A stretch of DNA of 64,000 bases. It comes from Candidatus Dormiibacterota bacterium. GTDB lineage: Bacteria; Acidobacteriota; Polarisedimenticolia; Gp22-AA2. The translations under genes were made by a program, and so were the position numbers. The notes below the pieces were generated by a model, which made no database searches, was not told where the DNA came from, and worked only from the letters and a program-made list of their open reading frames with translations. Positions 10,701-17,610 of the stretch are shown piece after piece (position 1 is the first letter of the stretch; every line of letters starts with the position of its first letter). The stretch is from contig DASQAT010000048.1 of assembly GCA_035635555.1 (NCBI GenBank), positions 62,001-126,000 of the forward strand, given 5' to 3'.

Positions 10701-13700
10701 CGCCATCACACGCGTACATGACCCTATCCAGCGAAATAGAGCTCTGCGGGAACAGCGACGGGCCCCGTGACGGAGCGGCTTCGGCCAAATACACCGGCCC
10801 GGCAACCACGAGGGCATAAGTCTGCCCGCCCAGGTCCAGGAGACCGTTCCCGTTGCCGTCTTCGCCTGCGTCCAGGCGGCGGTTGCCGTTGGCATCCTCG
10901 TTCGGTCCGGTGATCGTGATCGAGCCCGGGGTCGCTCCGCCCTGTCCCCTTTTGACGGTGACGCGCCAGGTGCCCACGAAAATTGGAGAGTCGGCTGCGC
11001 TGGTGTCATTGTTCGGGTCGAAACTCAGGTGGATCCCCTCCTGTGGATTCCGCCTGTCGTGGACTTCAGCCTGTCCGACCACCCTCACCTTGGACCATTG
11101 GTCGCGGAAGGGGTTCTGCGTGCCGGGATAATTGTTCCCGTCATAGAAGCGGTTATCGGCATCCGTGCCGACGCCACAGACGGCACCGTCCGGGCGGGTG
11201 TCACCGGCGAACAGACAGTTGTCCGGGCCCGGTCCCTCGAGGACGAGATCGAGGTCGTTCACCAGAGATCCGCCCGAGCCGGGGGCGGAGGGGGGATCGG
11301 TCCAGGCGAGAGCGACGCGCACCTGCCCCCGGCCTGCGGCCAGGCCCGCGCCGGGCGCGCCGACCGTCACCGGGCTGGCCACCCGGAAAGTGTGCACCTG
11401 GGATGTACGCAGGTTGTCGATGGCAGGCTCGGCCGTAGCGATGTCGTCCCAGACCAGAAGACCCTGCGCCGGGTGTTCCCAGTGCGCCGGCCCCGGCGGG
11501 GTGTTGCCGGCCGTCCAGCGGTTGCCGGTCTTGCCGACACCGCCGAGACGGAAGCTGTCCGACCAGTTCGGCAGGGGCAGGACGTTCGTCAGGACCACGC
11601 GGCCGTACCCCTGCTCGCTGTTCCCCATGATTCCGATCGGGATGCCATTGATGGTACCGACGTCGAAGGAGCGCGTCCGGCGCAGAGTCCTGTCCGACTC
11701 GGATTTCTCGGTCTCGCCCGGCCTGCGGATGTTCGTCGTGAACCTCGCCGAGGCCACGAGGGCGGCCTTCACCAGTGCCCCCGAGACGTTCGGGACACGG
11801 TTGACGGCGAGGCGCTCGCCGCTGGGGTACAGGCCCTGTGCGAAGTAGTCGCGGACGAGGGCCGCGGCGCCGGTGACCGCGGCGGCGGCGAAAGAGGTCC
11901 CGAAGTTCCCCTCGTCGAGCTCGGCGTCCACCGGGCCCACGTTGTCGTTGTCGCGGCTCCTGAAGGCGGCCATCGAGGCGGCCTCGAACCCCGGGATCAG
12001 GTCGCTGCCGGGGGCGACGATGATCGGGGCCATCCTCAGGGACTCCGGGGTGGCGGGACCGCGGGACGAGAAGGTCGCCATGTTCGCCAGGTTGTCGGAT
12101 TCGGCGAAGGGTTGCAAGGTCATCTCGTCGGAACGGGTGGCCCCCACTGTGACGATGTTCTTGGCCGTCGAGGGGGGCGGGATCTGGATCGGCCTGGGAA
12201 TGAAAGTGGAGGGACAGGGCACCGGGCAGTCGTCCGTGTTCGTGCCATTGAAAAAATCTGGGATGACCCGGGGTCTCCAGAATTCGGGCCGAGTTGCCTC
12301 GATCAGCGCGCCGCTGTTGCCGGCCGGCCCGAACACAAGGAAGTCGCGGTTGTTGTACAGGAAGGTGTCGATGTCGGCCGACTGCTGGGGGTAGGTGCCG
12401 TCGTTCCGCTGGAACTGGACAGTCGAGAAGTTGTCCGGGGCGCCGAACGGCGTCACAGCCAGGTGCACGTCGGCGCCGCCGCCGGTGATCCCGGCGCAGG
12501 CGCCGGTGCCGCCAGTCTTGGGGCAGATAAGCTCCGCCAAGCGGGTCGCCAGGCTGCCGGGATCGACGTTGCCGCCGCGCTCAACCAATGAATTGAAAGT
12601 GCAGCGGCCGCTGTCGGCGATGTCCGACACGATGATGCGCGCCCCGCGCGCCACGCCGTCCAGATTGGCGTTGCGCGCAGAGGACGTGTCCGCGTCCTTT
12701 CTATGGATCTTGGTCAAGAACGCCCCGACCTGGCTCGGGTTGGCGGCGATGACGCTGGCGACAATGTTTCCGTGGCTGCCTCCGCCGCTCAAGATCGAGT
12801 CACAGTCGCTGCCGTTGTCTCGCACCGGAATGATCGAGTGGACCTTGCGGTGCGCCGGGCCGAACGGATGCGTCAGGTCGGTAACCTGCGTCGCCGTCTG
12901 AGAGAAGCTCGGCGTGTCGGCGCTGATCCCGTTGTCGATGACACCGACGAGCTGCGGCGGGACCGTATCGCTGCCGTTGTTAATCCTCTGGCCATCGCCG
13001 TTCGTGTCGACCCCGCCACCGTCCACGCCGAGATCGTCGAACGGGCGGGAGCCGTTCGATTCCTGCAGCGATCCGGTCTGGAGTGTCGGCGCGTTTTTGG
13101 CGTTCGTGTCCATCATTTCCAGGCTTTCCTGGATGTTGAGGACCTCGCGGATCCGCGCCAGCCTCCCGAGGCACTTGTAGTCCGCCCGCACCAGAAGCGC
13201 CGACTCCGCCGGGCCATAGTCGGAGACATCCACGACGCCCGGAACACGGGCGATCGCCTGCCGCACGTCGGGAAACTTGCATCCCGGCACCAGGGCCACC
13301 TCGAGCAGCAGGTTTGGATCGGTCGCGCGGGCCCTCTCGATGAGCGGCCGTCGACCGGTATCGAGCGAGATCTTGTCTCCCGGAGGCACGGCGTAGAAAA
13401 AGCCAACGTCCGGGTTCTGGCGCAGGTGGCCGATCTGGTTGGCCTCCAGGTAGACCAACAGAGTGGAGTTCGGGCCGTAGCCGACGATGCGCGCCGATTC
13501 GCGGATGCCCTCGAGGACGGCGTCCAGCGACTTGACTGCGATGGTGTCCTGCCTCAGCATCAGGTGGTTCAAGCCGGGCGCCAGGTTTCCTTTCGCGCCC
13601 AGGTCCACGACCTCGGGTTTCGCCAACCGGAGGCCGCCCGGCAGGACGGACAGAAGAGCCGCGGGATTCTTCGGATCGAGGTCGCCGAGGTTCAGTCGCA

Positions 13701-13980
13701 AAAACCCCGCGGCGTCACCCGGAACACGTGCGGGCCCGTTCTTGAAGGCCTGTCCGAAGGGGGAGAGCCCCTCGGGTCTCAGCGTGGCATGCGGCAGTCC
13801 AAGGTTGGCTATCTTGCGGGCCTCGACCTGATCCAATCCCACGTCGGGCGAGTTGTCACCCGCCGAGGCGAAGGGCTGGATCCTTGAGGACCATACTAAT
13901 AGGACCGGTCCGGCCAGGATCAGGGACAGACCCAGGACGAGGGTGCCCAGGGTGCACTTTGTCCTCGAAGGTGCGATCAC
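4759..13980 (-). CDS. Giant secreted subtilisin-like (S8) serine protease, 3073 residues
   Basis: An N-terminal signal/anchor (hydrophobic residues 10-32) precedes a propeptide-like region to about 300 and an S8 catalytic domain at about 330-780. The catalytic residues read as D349 (VGVIDNG), H403 (GSHGN), oxyanion N555 (PAGNSG) and S696 (FGTSFAAAA). The His-Ser gap is unusually long, and the motif after Ser lacks the usual Pro. Beyond lie beta-sandwich-like regions, a calcium-binding TSP3 block (about 1940-2215) and a domain resembling the MAM-like/immune-inhibitor-A jelly roll (about 2590-2730, ending WWLDNIDITG). Four copies of a four-cysteine motif begin at 1695, 2043, 2121 and 3005. The start is GTG with AGGGA upstream. 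No sorting anchor is visible at the C-terminus. It is probably secreted or surface-associated; the substrate is unknown. Confidence 0.9.
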   Translation of the reverse strand: MIAPSRTKCTLGTLVLGLSLILAGPVLLVWSSRIQPFASAGDNSPDVGLDQVEARKIANLGLPHATLRPEGLSPFGQAFKNGPARVPGDAAGFLRLNLGDLDPKNPAALLSVLPGGLRLAKPEVVDLGAKGNLAPGLNHLMLRQDTIAVKSLDAVLEGIRESARIVGYGPNSTLLVYLEANQIGHLRQNPDVGFFYAVPPGDKISLDTGRRPLIERARATDPNLLLEVALVPGCKFPDVRQAIARVPGVVDVSDYGPAESALLVRADYKCLGRLARIREVLNIQESLEMMDTNAKNAPTLQTGSLQESNGSRPFDDLGVDGGGVDTNGDGQRINNGSDTVPPQLVGVIDNGISADTPSFSQTATQVTDLTHPFGPAHRKVHSIIPVRDNGSDCDSILSGGGSHGNIVASVIAANPSQVGAFLTKIHRKDADTSSARNANLDGVARGARIIVSDIADSGRCTFNSLVERGGNVDPGSLATRLAELICPKTGGTGACAGITGGGADVHLAVTPFGAPDNFSTVQFQRNDGTYPQQSADIDTFLYNNRDFLVFGPAGNSGALIEATRPEFWRPRVIPDFFNGTNTDDCPVPCPSTFIPRPIQIPPPSTAKNIVTVGATRSDEMTLQPFAESDNLANMATFSSRGPATPESLRMAPIIVAPGSDLIPGFEAASMAAFRSRDNDNVGPVDAELDEGNFGTSFAAAAVTGAAALVRDYFAQGLYPSGERLAVNRVPNVSGALVKAALVASARFTTNIRRPGETEKSESDRTLRRTRSFDVGTINGIPIGIMGNSEQGYGRVVLTNVLPLPNWSDSFRLGGVGKTGNRWTAGNTPPGPAHWEHPAQGLLVWDDIATAEPAIDNLRTSQVHTFRVASPVTVGAPGAGLAAGRGQVRVALAWTDPPSAPGSGGSLVNDLDLVLEGPGPDNCLFAGDTRPDGAVCGVGTDADNRFYDGNNYPGTQNPFRDQWSKVRVVGQAEVHDRRNPQEGIHLSFDPNNDTSAADSPIFVGTWRVTVKRGQGGATPGSITITGPNEDANGNRRLDAGEDGNGNGLLDLGGQTYALVVAGPVYLAEAAPSRGPSLFPQSSISLDRVMYACDGAAVAAILDTTGAGAGRSSGSTTFSVRNAAGAIVDTESGIAFASAATPGSSTSSEVPVRLLQSPVPGNGILEADTGMTVVATYAPAGQPAVTASARVECSPDFVPGFFAILGNNVIGPQTSVAGGCDNDEYLDAGEVLTYGIALSNRGRSSMLDSSSDDYPGVVATLTPSGPGAQAIQVLDSPLNLGRVPEGAVQGAYFHVVVNQTAANGLSIANRQVTMTLTLDSLNKGRRIDRQSYAFTNVINADRDTRRYSTDFPAGGRQVRDLNRNLIIDRPDIIDPVRLFVLPDEDVTFSSMFVLGADNPSTLTVAAEMVSNTLGEDLNNNGLLDANERDIIPNGLLDRGILFSVTGPSSGDKVPWNFDSTNGGWVPIRHPQSNAGSISANPMWEWKTNGLCGFQTSGGGLNHYGIWHTGDGDPSTPSGGATACDNYNVPNDPNTENRVELVMDVLHSPIIAKVNQLPDARGFGYGVEFQRLAMNINDEVTGSYYAQLGITIDNNLDEDSTISLLGQELDIYYALQGGWPTSMFAFSWYYGIGPDTIFPYQRTFGPFSDANGGTPFDGGSETGFSGYISVPGRTSPIPTAHPDYLKFPQAASTVPGVCSGGTNPGGLCETSANCTGNGTCTLEGINNPGPVRNFEATLVGYEGGFQVETLLGRAAPETLIGFEAGVNPGPSVGNRWAIALGFSSNESAALLTDYGFGVDDVVFEWDEFHPLDESSFNPAHMPACSRFGTPGNPAGGQCATIAVDRTNLYECEESVQISVVDPKLPGGTPSVQVMIVTESDADLFSTARFTVLKPNAKRYTLPAVSGQPGLFRSNVVFSGTSNTPDNVFVVPGNDRQFIVYYLDPNCDGDHDGQAGESQFDNLDGDGVNTAVDDCPLIYNPLQEDGDGDGIGNLCDNCVNVANPGQEDANADGVGDACELDDVDGDGVDNASDNCPDLYNASQEGHCIGGILGPCLLDTDCGGGTCDLTRGFECFGLDDLDADGIFDISDNCVLTANGDQKDRDGDHLGNACDGDCLGVALVRLCGNAPLISCTSSTDCPAGGICQTAVHHSPSQDCSVVDDDADADGIEDALDDCPDVYNPTIIPGTKRQLDSDRDGLGDACDSAGSLDDDFDGVPDDLVAFSGIVSCQQLPLAKFSILQASYQDIDGDHDAFPDTGETGLVTVRIQNTGQALTGASFTLHSADPNVACITFPRVVVGSVPAAATVEVGSLTPLVAGSSFTFQTSDTMQSTQSSTAHINLCVTANSNEVLGGTACFSLPADLDIPVGGRTFIAGPDGIPGTGDDGTLRETFDSDRDGDGVFSTADTFRLLDAGTGVIGHGSYMHGSATGVGTNVLTGKACGGFTTPAEGNPTCILDPDFPMDWHFHCPPTAMNCPNTESGGFGGTAQTGCVGGCSYDTPADGQKAFSPPNSLHMGAHFDNNSFAVGDTTHLRTLQALVSNPINLALIPRDGNDFKLSFWHIVALATGGTLLDVCLDCAQVQVQTDLDPSPARDDWGSWDTLVPFQNVYENTVPAWSVFGANYCELTPTDTGTAPPAPRGVHETMCFSSKAWSQCGSVAGTTADQTFTCSGGVVEPSGKGVWVQSKFNLDGFLGQRIRIRWIAASWGKDCSSYFECGTSAPGVAGWWLDNIDITGVVTSQVAPVPDLKAAPPTVCPATTADDCNESAAGTDKGTLPQIKTTDLNNNVFGASLVPVAGQSILVSAVDSSLPGGCADGGAQFEFGKNGVVVQEWSGKASFLDTPTEYSPTYSVRVRCSSDTSCTSLTPKTIKLAIYAGANAESDGDIVFGTQANSYDRNAGVLYDRAARTTTLNLVSPAGFGPVDVYKGTITSMGLGNGFVAPGPPSGWQHVATTCFRNNLSVVATNATTGALNQIDDQDPTHGAATFYVANAATAGDVNGALGCVNPGRCIFGSTPSAPCATNANCGAGGTCLNLGQAGVGPLQNNPLTTGFGCPTANASPYRVNSSAAPGSATSCQP
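7335..8160 (-). repeat. Thrombospondin type-3 calcium-binding repeats inside the giant protease
   Basis: Tandem units of the form DxDGDGxGDxCDNCPxxxNPxQxD run across about residues 1940-2215, for example DGDGDGIGNLCDNC and DVDGDGVDNASDNCPD. They are interrupted by two of the four-cysteine motifs. Such repeats bind Ca2+ through their Asp side chains and form extended stalks in secreted proteins. Confidence 0.9.
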
Positions 13981-14200
13981 GGCTATTCCCTGAGTGAGCC
14001 GCGAGGATAGTTGCCGCGGAATAAAAGACTCCCCATTTCACCGGAACGAGCGCGGAAGCCAATAACGAGAGAGGACAAATTCGACCCCTGAGCTGAGTCC
14101 TACGTGGGCGAATAAGATCCCCCACTGCGACCCGGCTCGATTCTTGCGATCCGGCGGAGGGGCGTGACTGAGTTAGGGACAACCTGATTAATATGCTATT

Positions 14201-14229
14201 CATATACGCTCTGTGATTCTGACTGTCAA
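14201..14229 (-). promoter_or_regulatory. Sigma-70-type promoter for the giant protease
   Basis: On the minus strand TTGACA (14229-14224) is followed by exactly 17 bases and TATATG (14206-14201). The -35 is a perfect consensus. Transcription would start near 14194, leaving a leader of roughly 210 nt. Confidence 0.75.
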
Positions 14230-14252
14230 GCGCACTTCTGACCCCTTCTGAC
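14217..14252 (-). repeat. Three TTCTGAC direct repeats overlapping the protease promoter
   Basis: The heptamer TTCTGAC (GTCAGAA on the transcribed orientation) occurs at 14217-14223, 14236-14242 and 14246-14252. Two copies lie just upstream of the -35 box, 10 bases apart, and one lies in the spacer. The helical spacing suggests a regulator-binding site. This is inference; no regulator is identified. Confidence 0.5.
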
Positions 14253-14319
14253 TCCTTGCAGGTTCCGATCGAGGCCGTCGCTGGGGGGCTTTCGGAGGAG
14301 TGCGGACGCGATTGGGAGC

Positions 14320-16353
14320 CTACGCGCCAGTGGTGGGCGCTCCCGCTCCACGCGGGTCTGGACTGACCAGGCTTTCGACCTCCGCCACCTGCTCGCCCGC
14401 TCCGGAGACCAGGATAGTGTCCTTCTCCTGCAGGACGAACCAGGCCTCGGGCGAGGCGATGACACGCCCCTCGCGGACGACCGCCAGGATGAGCGCCCCG
14501 GTGGCCTCGCGGACGCCGGCGTCGCGCAGGCTCTTGCCGACGAGCGGCGAGCCGGGCGGGATCTCCAGGAACTCGACGCGCAGCGCGTCGAAGCTCCTGC
14601 GCACGTCTCCCAGCGGCATCGGCGTGAAGTCCTCCCGCCGGAAGATCTCGTAGCGCCCGCCGCGCAGGCGGCCGAGCTGGCGCTCGATCGCCTGCTTCGG
14701 AATATTCAGACGGCGCAGGATGCGGGCCAGGAACTCGATTCCGACCTCGAACGCCTCGTGCACGACCTCGTCGGCCCCGTCGCGGTACAGCTCCTCGTCC
14801 TCGGCGCCGCGGCGGCCGCGCGCCAGGATGTGGATGTCGGGGTTGAGACGGCGGGCCGTCCGGATGACAGCGCGCTCGAGGATGTGGTCGGGGAGGGTGA
14901 CGACCAGCGTGCGGGCGCGGGGGAGGCCGGCGCGGCGCAGCATCTCCTCGCTGCCCGCGTCGCCGTAGCGCACCGGGTGGCCGGCGCGCCGCGCCTGGCC
15001 CACCAGGATCGGGTCGATCTCGAGCGCGACGAACGGAATCTTGTGGGTCACCAGGACCTCCCCGAGAGTCCGCCCCACCGTGCCGTAACCGAGGATGACG
15101 ATGTGCCCTTCATCCGGGGCGATCGGCTCGGGCTCCGGCTCGACGGCGCGTGTCACGCGGGCCCACGGCAGCACGAGACCATCAGTGGCGCGCGCCGCGG
15201 CGGAGGCGATCGACGAGGACAGCCGCGTCGCGACCGGCGCCACGATCATCGAGACGACCGAGGCGGCGATGGCGACCTGGTAGAAGTCCTGGGTGATCAG
15301 ACCGTTCTGCAGGCCGAGCAGCGCTATCAGGAAGGAGAACTCCCCGATCTGCGCCAGGTTGATCCCGACCTGCAACGCCACCGGCAGCGGGTAGCCGAAG
15401 CCGGCTACCGCCGCCGTCGTGATCGCCGTCTTGCCCACCAGGATGATCGCCAGCACCACCGTGACCGGGACCCAGTTTTCGAAGGCGAAGGCGGGGTTGA
15501 GCAGCATCCCCATGGCGACGAAGAAGATCCCCGACAGCACCTCGCGGAACGGCGCGAGGTCGGCGGTCATCTGCTGCGCGTACTCGCTGCCGCCCAGGAT
15601 GAGACCGGCCAGGAACGCGCCGAGGGCGTACGACACCCCCATCAGGTGGCTGAGCCATGCCATCCCGAAACAGGTCGTCAGCGTCGACAGGAGCAGGAGC
15701 TCGGGGCTGCGCGCGGAGGCGATCACTTGAAGCAGGCGGGGCATGATGTACTGCATCAGGAGGAACGTCAATCCGAGCAGCAGGGCGGCGCGCCCCACGG
15801 CGCCGGCGAGCGCGAGGGCCACGCCGGCCGCCGAGCCGCCGCCGATCGGCAGGAGGATCATCATCGGCACGACGCTCAGGTCCTGCAGGATCAGGATGCC
15901 GACCGTCAGCCGCCCCGGGAGCGTGTCCAGCAGCCCGTGCTGCATCAGGCTCTTGAGCACCACGGCCGTGCTGCTGAGCGCCATGATGCAGCCCAGGAAG
16001 AAGGCGGTCCGCAGCGGCCAGCCCAGGAACGCCCCCGCCACCATGGCCGTCACCAGCGTCAGGAGAATCGACAGGCTCCCCCCGCCCAGCACGACGTCCC
16101 GGAAGCGCCGGAACGACGTCGTGTCGAACTCCAGCCCTAGGGTGAACATGAGGAGCAGGACGCCGATCTCCGCCAGGTGGCGCACCGGGTCGCTCCCGGA
16201 GATGAGACCGAGGCCGTACGGACCGAACACGACACCCGAAACGAGGTACCCGACGACCGGTGGCAGGCGCAGGCGGGTCAGCAGGAAGAGGACGGTGCAG
16301 GCGATCGCCAGAAGGACGACCAGCAGGCCGATCAGGTCGACCGCGGGGCTCAT
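14320..16353 (-). CDS. CPA2-family cation:proton antiporter with RCK domains (KefB/KefC type)
   Basis: This 677-residue inner-membrane protein exchanges K+ or Na+ for protons. About 12 hydrophobic helices fill residues 1-385 in the Na+/H+ exchanger fold, with family segments such as GYLVSGVVFGPYGLG and MALSSTAVVLKSL. A cytosolic RCK_N domain follows (HIVILGYGTVGRTLGE, a Rossmann nucleotide-binding loop, about 415-530). An RCK_C domain sits near 590-665 (VEFLEIPPGSPLVGKSL). The architecture matches KefB/YbaL-like proteins in length and order. No KefF/KefG ancillary subunit is adjacent. The transported ion cannot be fixed from sequence alone. Confidence 0.9.
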   Translation of the reverse strand: MSPAVDLIGLLVVLLAIACTVLFLLTRLRLPPVVGYLVSGVVFGPYGLGLISGSDPVRHLAEIGVLLLMFTLGLEFDTTSFRRFRDVVLGGGSLSILLTLVTAMVAGAFLGWPLRTAFFLGCIMALSSTAVVLKSLMQHGLLDTLPGRLTVGILILQDLSVVPMMILLPIGGGSAAGVALALAGAVGRAALLLGLTFLLMQYIMPRLLQVIASARSPELLLLSTLTTCFGMAWLSHLMGVSYALGAFLAGLILGGSEYAQQMTADLAPFREVLSGIFFVAMGMLLNPAFAFENWVPVTVVLAIILVGKTAITTAAVAGFGYPLPVALQVGINLAQIGEFSFLIALLGLQNGLITQDFYQVAIAASVVSMIVAPVATRLSSSIASAAARATDGLVLPWARVTRAVEPEPEPIAPDEGHIVILGYGTVGRTLGEVLVTHKIPFVALEIDPILVGQARRAGHPVRYGDAGSEEMLRRAGLPRARTLVVTLPDHILERAVIRTARRLNPDIHILARGRRGAEDEELYRDGADEVVHEAFEVGIEFLARILRRLNIPKQAIERQLGRLRGGRYEIFRREDFTPMPLGDVRRSFDALRVEFLEIPPGSPLVGKSLRDAGVREATGALILAVVREGRVIASPEAWFVLQEKDTILVSGAGEQVAEVESLVSPDPRGAGAPTTGA

Positions 16354-16367
16354 GACGGTGCCACCGG

Positions 16368-16373
16368 TATAAT
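16368..16373 (+). promoter_or_regulatory. -10 box of the tRNA-Ser(UGA) gene
   Basis: A perfect TATAAT ends 9 bases before the mature tRNA, so transcription would start just upstream of it. No recognisable -35 is present at 16-18 bases. The box lies just upstream of the divergent antiporter start codon. Confidence 0.5.
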
Positions 16374-16382
16374 GGGCCGCAC

Positions 16383-16468
16383 GGAGGGATGGCCGAGCGG
16401 TTTAAGGCGGCGGTCTTGAAAACCGTTGGGGGAAACCCCCGCAGGTTCGAATCCTGCTCCCTCCGCCA
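16383..16468 (+). tRNA. tRNA-Ser, anticodon UGA
   Basis: The acceptor GGAGGGA pairs with TCCCTCC (16458-16464), followed by discriminator G and an encoded CCA. The anticodon loop CTTGAAA carries UGA. A long variable arm (GGGGGAAACCCCC-like hairpin) identifies a class II serine tRNA. The T-loop is GGTTCGAATCC. Confidence 0.97.
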
Positions 16469-16488
16469 ACCAGATCGCCAAGGGTTCT

Positions 16489-17529
16489 TCACCCCACGTT
16501 CTTCTGCTCGATCGCCTTCAGGTAAACGTCCTGCAGGACGGCGTCGATGCCCGCGGTCAGCGGCACGGCGACGAGCGCGCCGAGCACCCCCGCAAGGTTG
16601 GCGCCGACGATGAGGGCGGCGAGGACGGCAAGCGGGTGCAGCTCGACCTGCCGCCCGGTGAAATAGGGGACCAGGAAATTCCCCTCCAGGAACTGCTCGA
16701 TCACGAATACGGCCACCACCCCGACGATCGTGAAGACCGACGAGTTGAGCGCCAGCAGGATCGCCAGGATGAACGACACCGTCGATCCCAGATAGGGGAC
16801 GAAGTTGAGCGCCCCCGTCAGGACGCCGATGAGGAGCGGGGCCTCGAAGCCGATCAGCGTGAGGCCGACCGTCAGGATGACTGCGGTGCAGGCGCTGACG
16901 ATCATCTGTCCCCGGATGTACCCTCCCATGCGGCGCATGACGTCCGTCGCGACCTTCGCCGTGCGCGCGCGTGACGGGCGCGGGACGAAGCGCAGAAGCC
17001 CGTCCGCGAGCCGCCGGCGATCGACGACGACGTAACCCGCCACGAACAGGACGAGGAGGGCGGCGAAAGCGCCCGTGAACAGACCGCGCGTCGCCTGCAG
17101 CGAGCGCTCGACGAGCGTCTGCGCGAGCGGTCCGATCCTCTCCAGGCCGATGGGCGGCAGCTCGAAGGCACGGCTGCCGCTGAATCGTCCGAGACCGATC
17201 CGCGCGGAGGCGATCCACCCGTTCAGCGTCTGGTAGAACTGGGGCAGCCGCTGGGACAGGATCTGCGCCTGCTCGCCGACCACCGGCACGAGCAGGGCGA
17301 CCAGGAGCGTCAGGACGCCGAGACCGATCGCGTACAGGCCGCACACCGTCACGGCGCGCGGCACCCGGCGTTTCTGAAGAGAGTCGGCCAGCGGAAGGAT
17401 GGCGGCGGCGAGGACGAGGGCGCTCAGCGTCAGCAGAACGATGTCGAGGCACAGATAGAGCAGCCACAGGGCGCCCGCGACAAGAAGGGCCTTCCAGAAG
17501 AGCGCGTCCAGCGACCCGCGTTCAGGCAT
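16489..17529 (-). CDS. AI-2E/PerM family transporter
   Basis: This 346-residue membrane protein has about eight helices: two hairpins at the N-terminus, a central soluble stretch (about 90-150), then conserved C-terminal helices. Family segments include VMRRMGGYIRGQM, the pore-like GALNFVPYLGSTVSF, and EGNFLVPYFTGRQVELHPLAV. Characterised members export the quorum signal AI-2 or act as Na+(Li+)/H+ antiporters, so the substrate is open. The ATG start has GGAGG about six bases upstream. It is convergent with the tRNA-Ser gene and divergent from the membrane/TPR gene. Confidence 0.9.
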   Translation of the reverse strand: MPERGSLDALFWKALLVAGALWLLYLCLDIVLLTLSALVLAAAILPLADSLQKRRVPRAVTVCGLYAIGLGVLTLLVALLVPVVGEQAQILSQRLPQFYQTLNGWIASARIGLGRFSGSRAFELPPIGLERIGPLAQTLVERSLQATRGLFTGAFAALLVLFVAGYVVVDRRRLADGLLRFVPRPSRARTAKVATDVMRRMGGYIRGQMIVSACTAVILTVGLTLIGFEAPLLIGVLTGALNFVPYLGSTVSFILAILLALNSSVFTIVGVVAVFVIEQFLEGNFLVPYFTGRQVELHPLAVLAALIVGANLAGVLGALVAVPLTAGIDAVLQDVYLKAIEQKNVG

Positions 17530-17579
17530 CTTCGACCTCCGGAGGATGAGGCGCGCGACGAACCTGCTACGCTATCACA

Positions 17580-17599
17580 CCCCCGGGGACTCCCGGGGG
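17580..17599. promoter_or_regulatory. GC-rich palindrome upstream of the membrane/TPR gene
   Basis: A perfect 8-bp inverted repeat, CCCCCGGG with loop GACT then CCCGGGGG, sits 11 bases before the ATG at 17611, between divergent genes. It could be an operator or a 5' hairpin affecting translation, since the only ribosome-binding-like GGAGG lies directly against the start codon. The function is inferred from position only. Confidence 0.35.
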
Positions 17600-17610
17600 C
17601 GGCCGGAGGC

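Larger units (their letters stand above)
13981..14319. other. Regulatory intergenic region upstream of the giant protease
   Basis: About 340 bases separate two same-strand genes. The region holds the protease promoter (14201-14229), the triple TTCTGAC repeat (14217-14252) and about 210 nt of transcribed leader before the GTG start. It is more AT-rich than the coding flanks. No tRNA or riboswitch fold was recognised in the leader by eye. Confidence 0.6.

Noticed and set aside
16383-16468. tRNA gene as an integration site
   Set aside because: No integrase gene, repeated tRNA 3' end or compositional shift was seen beside either tRNA-Ser gene or the Gln/Glu pair.
15182-17467. 761-residue minus-strand frame spanning the antiporter, tRNA-Ser and permease
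   Set aside because: It reads through a tRNA gene in the wrong strand and is out of frame with both membrane-protein genes.
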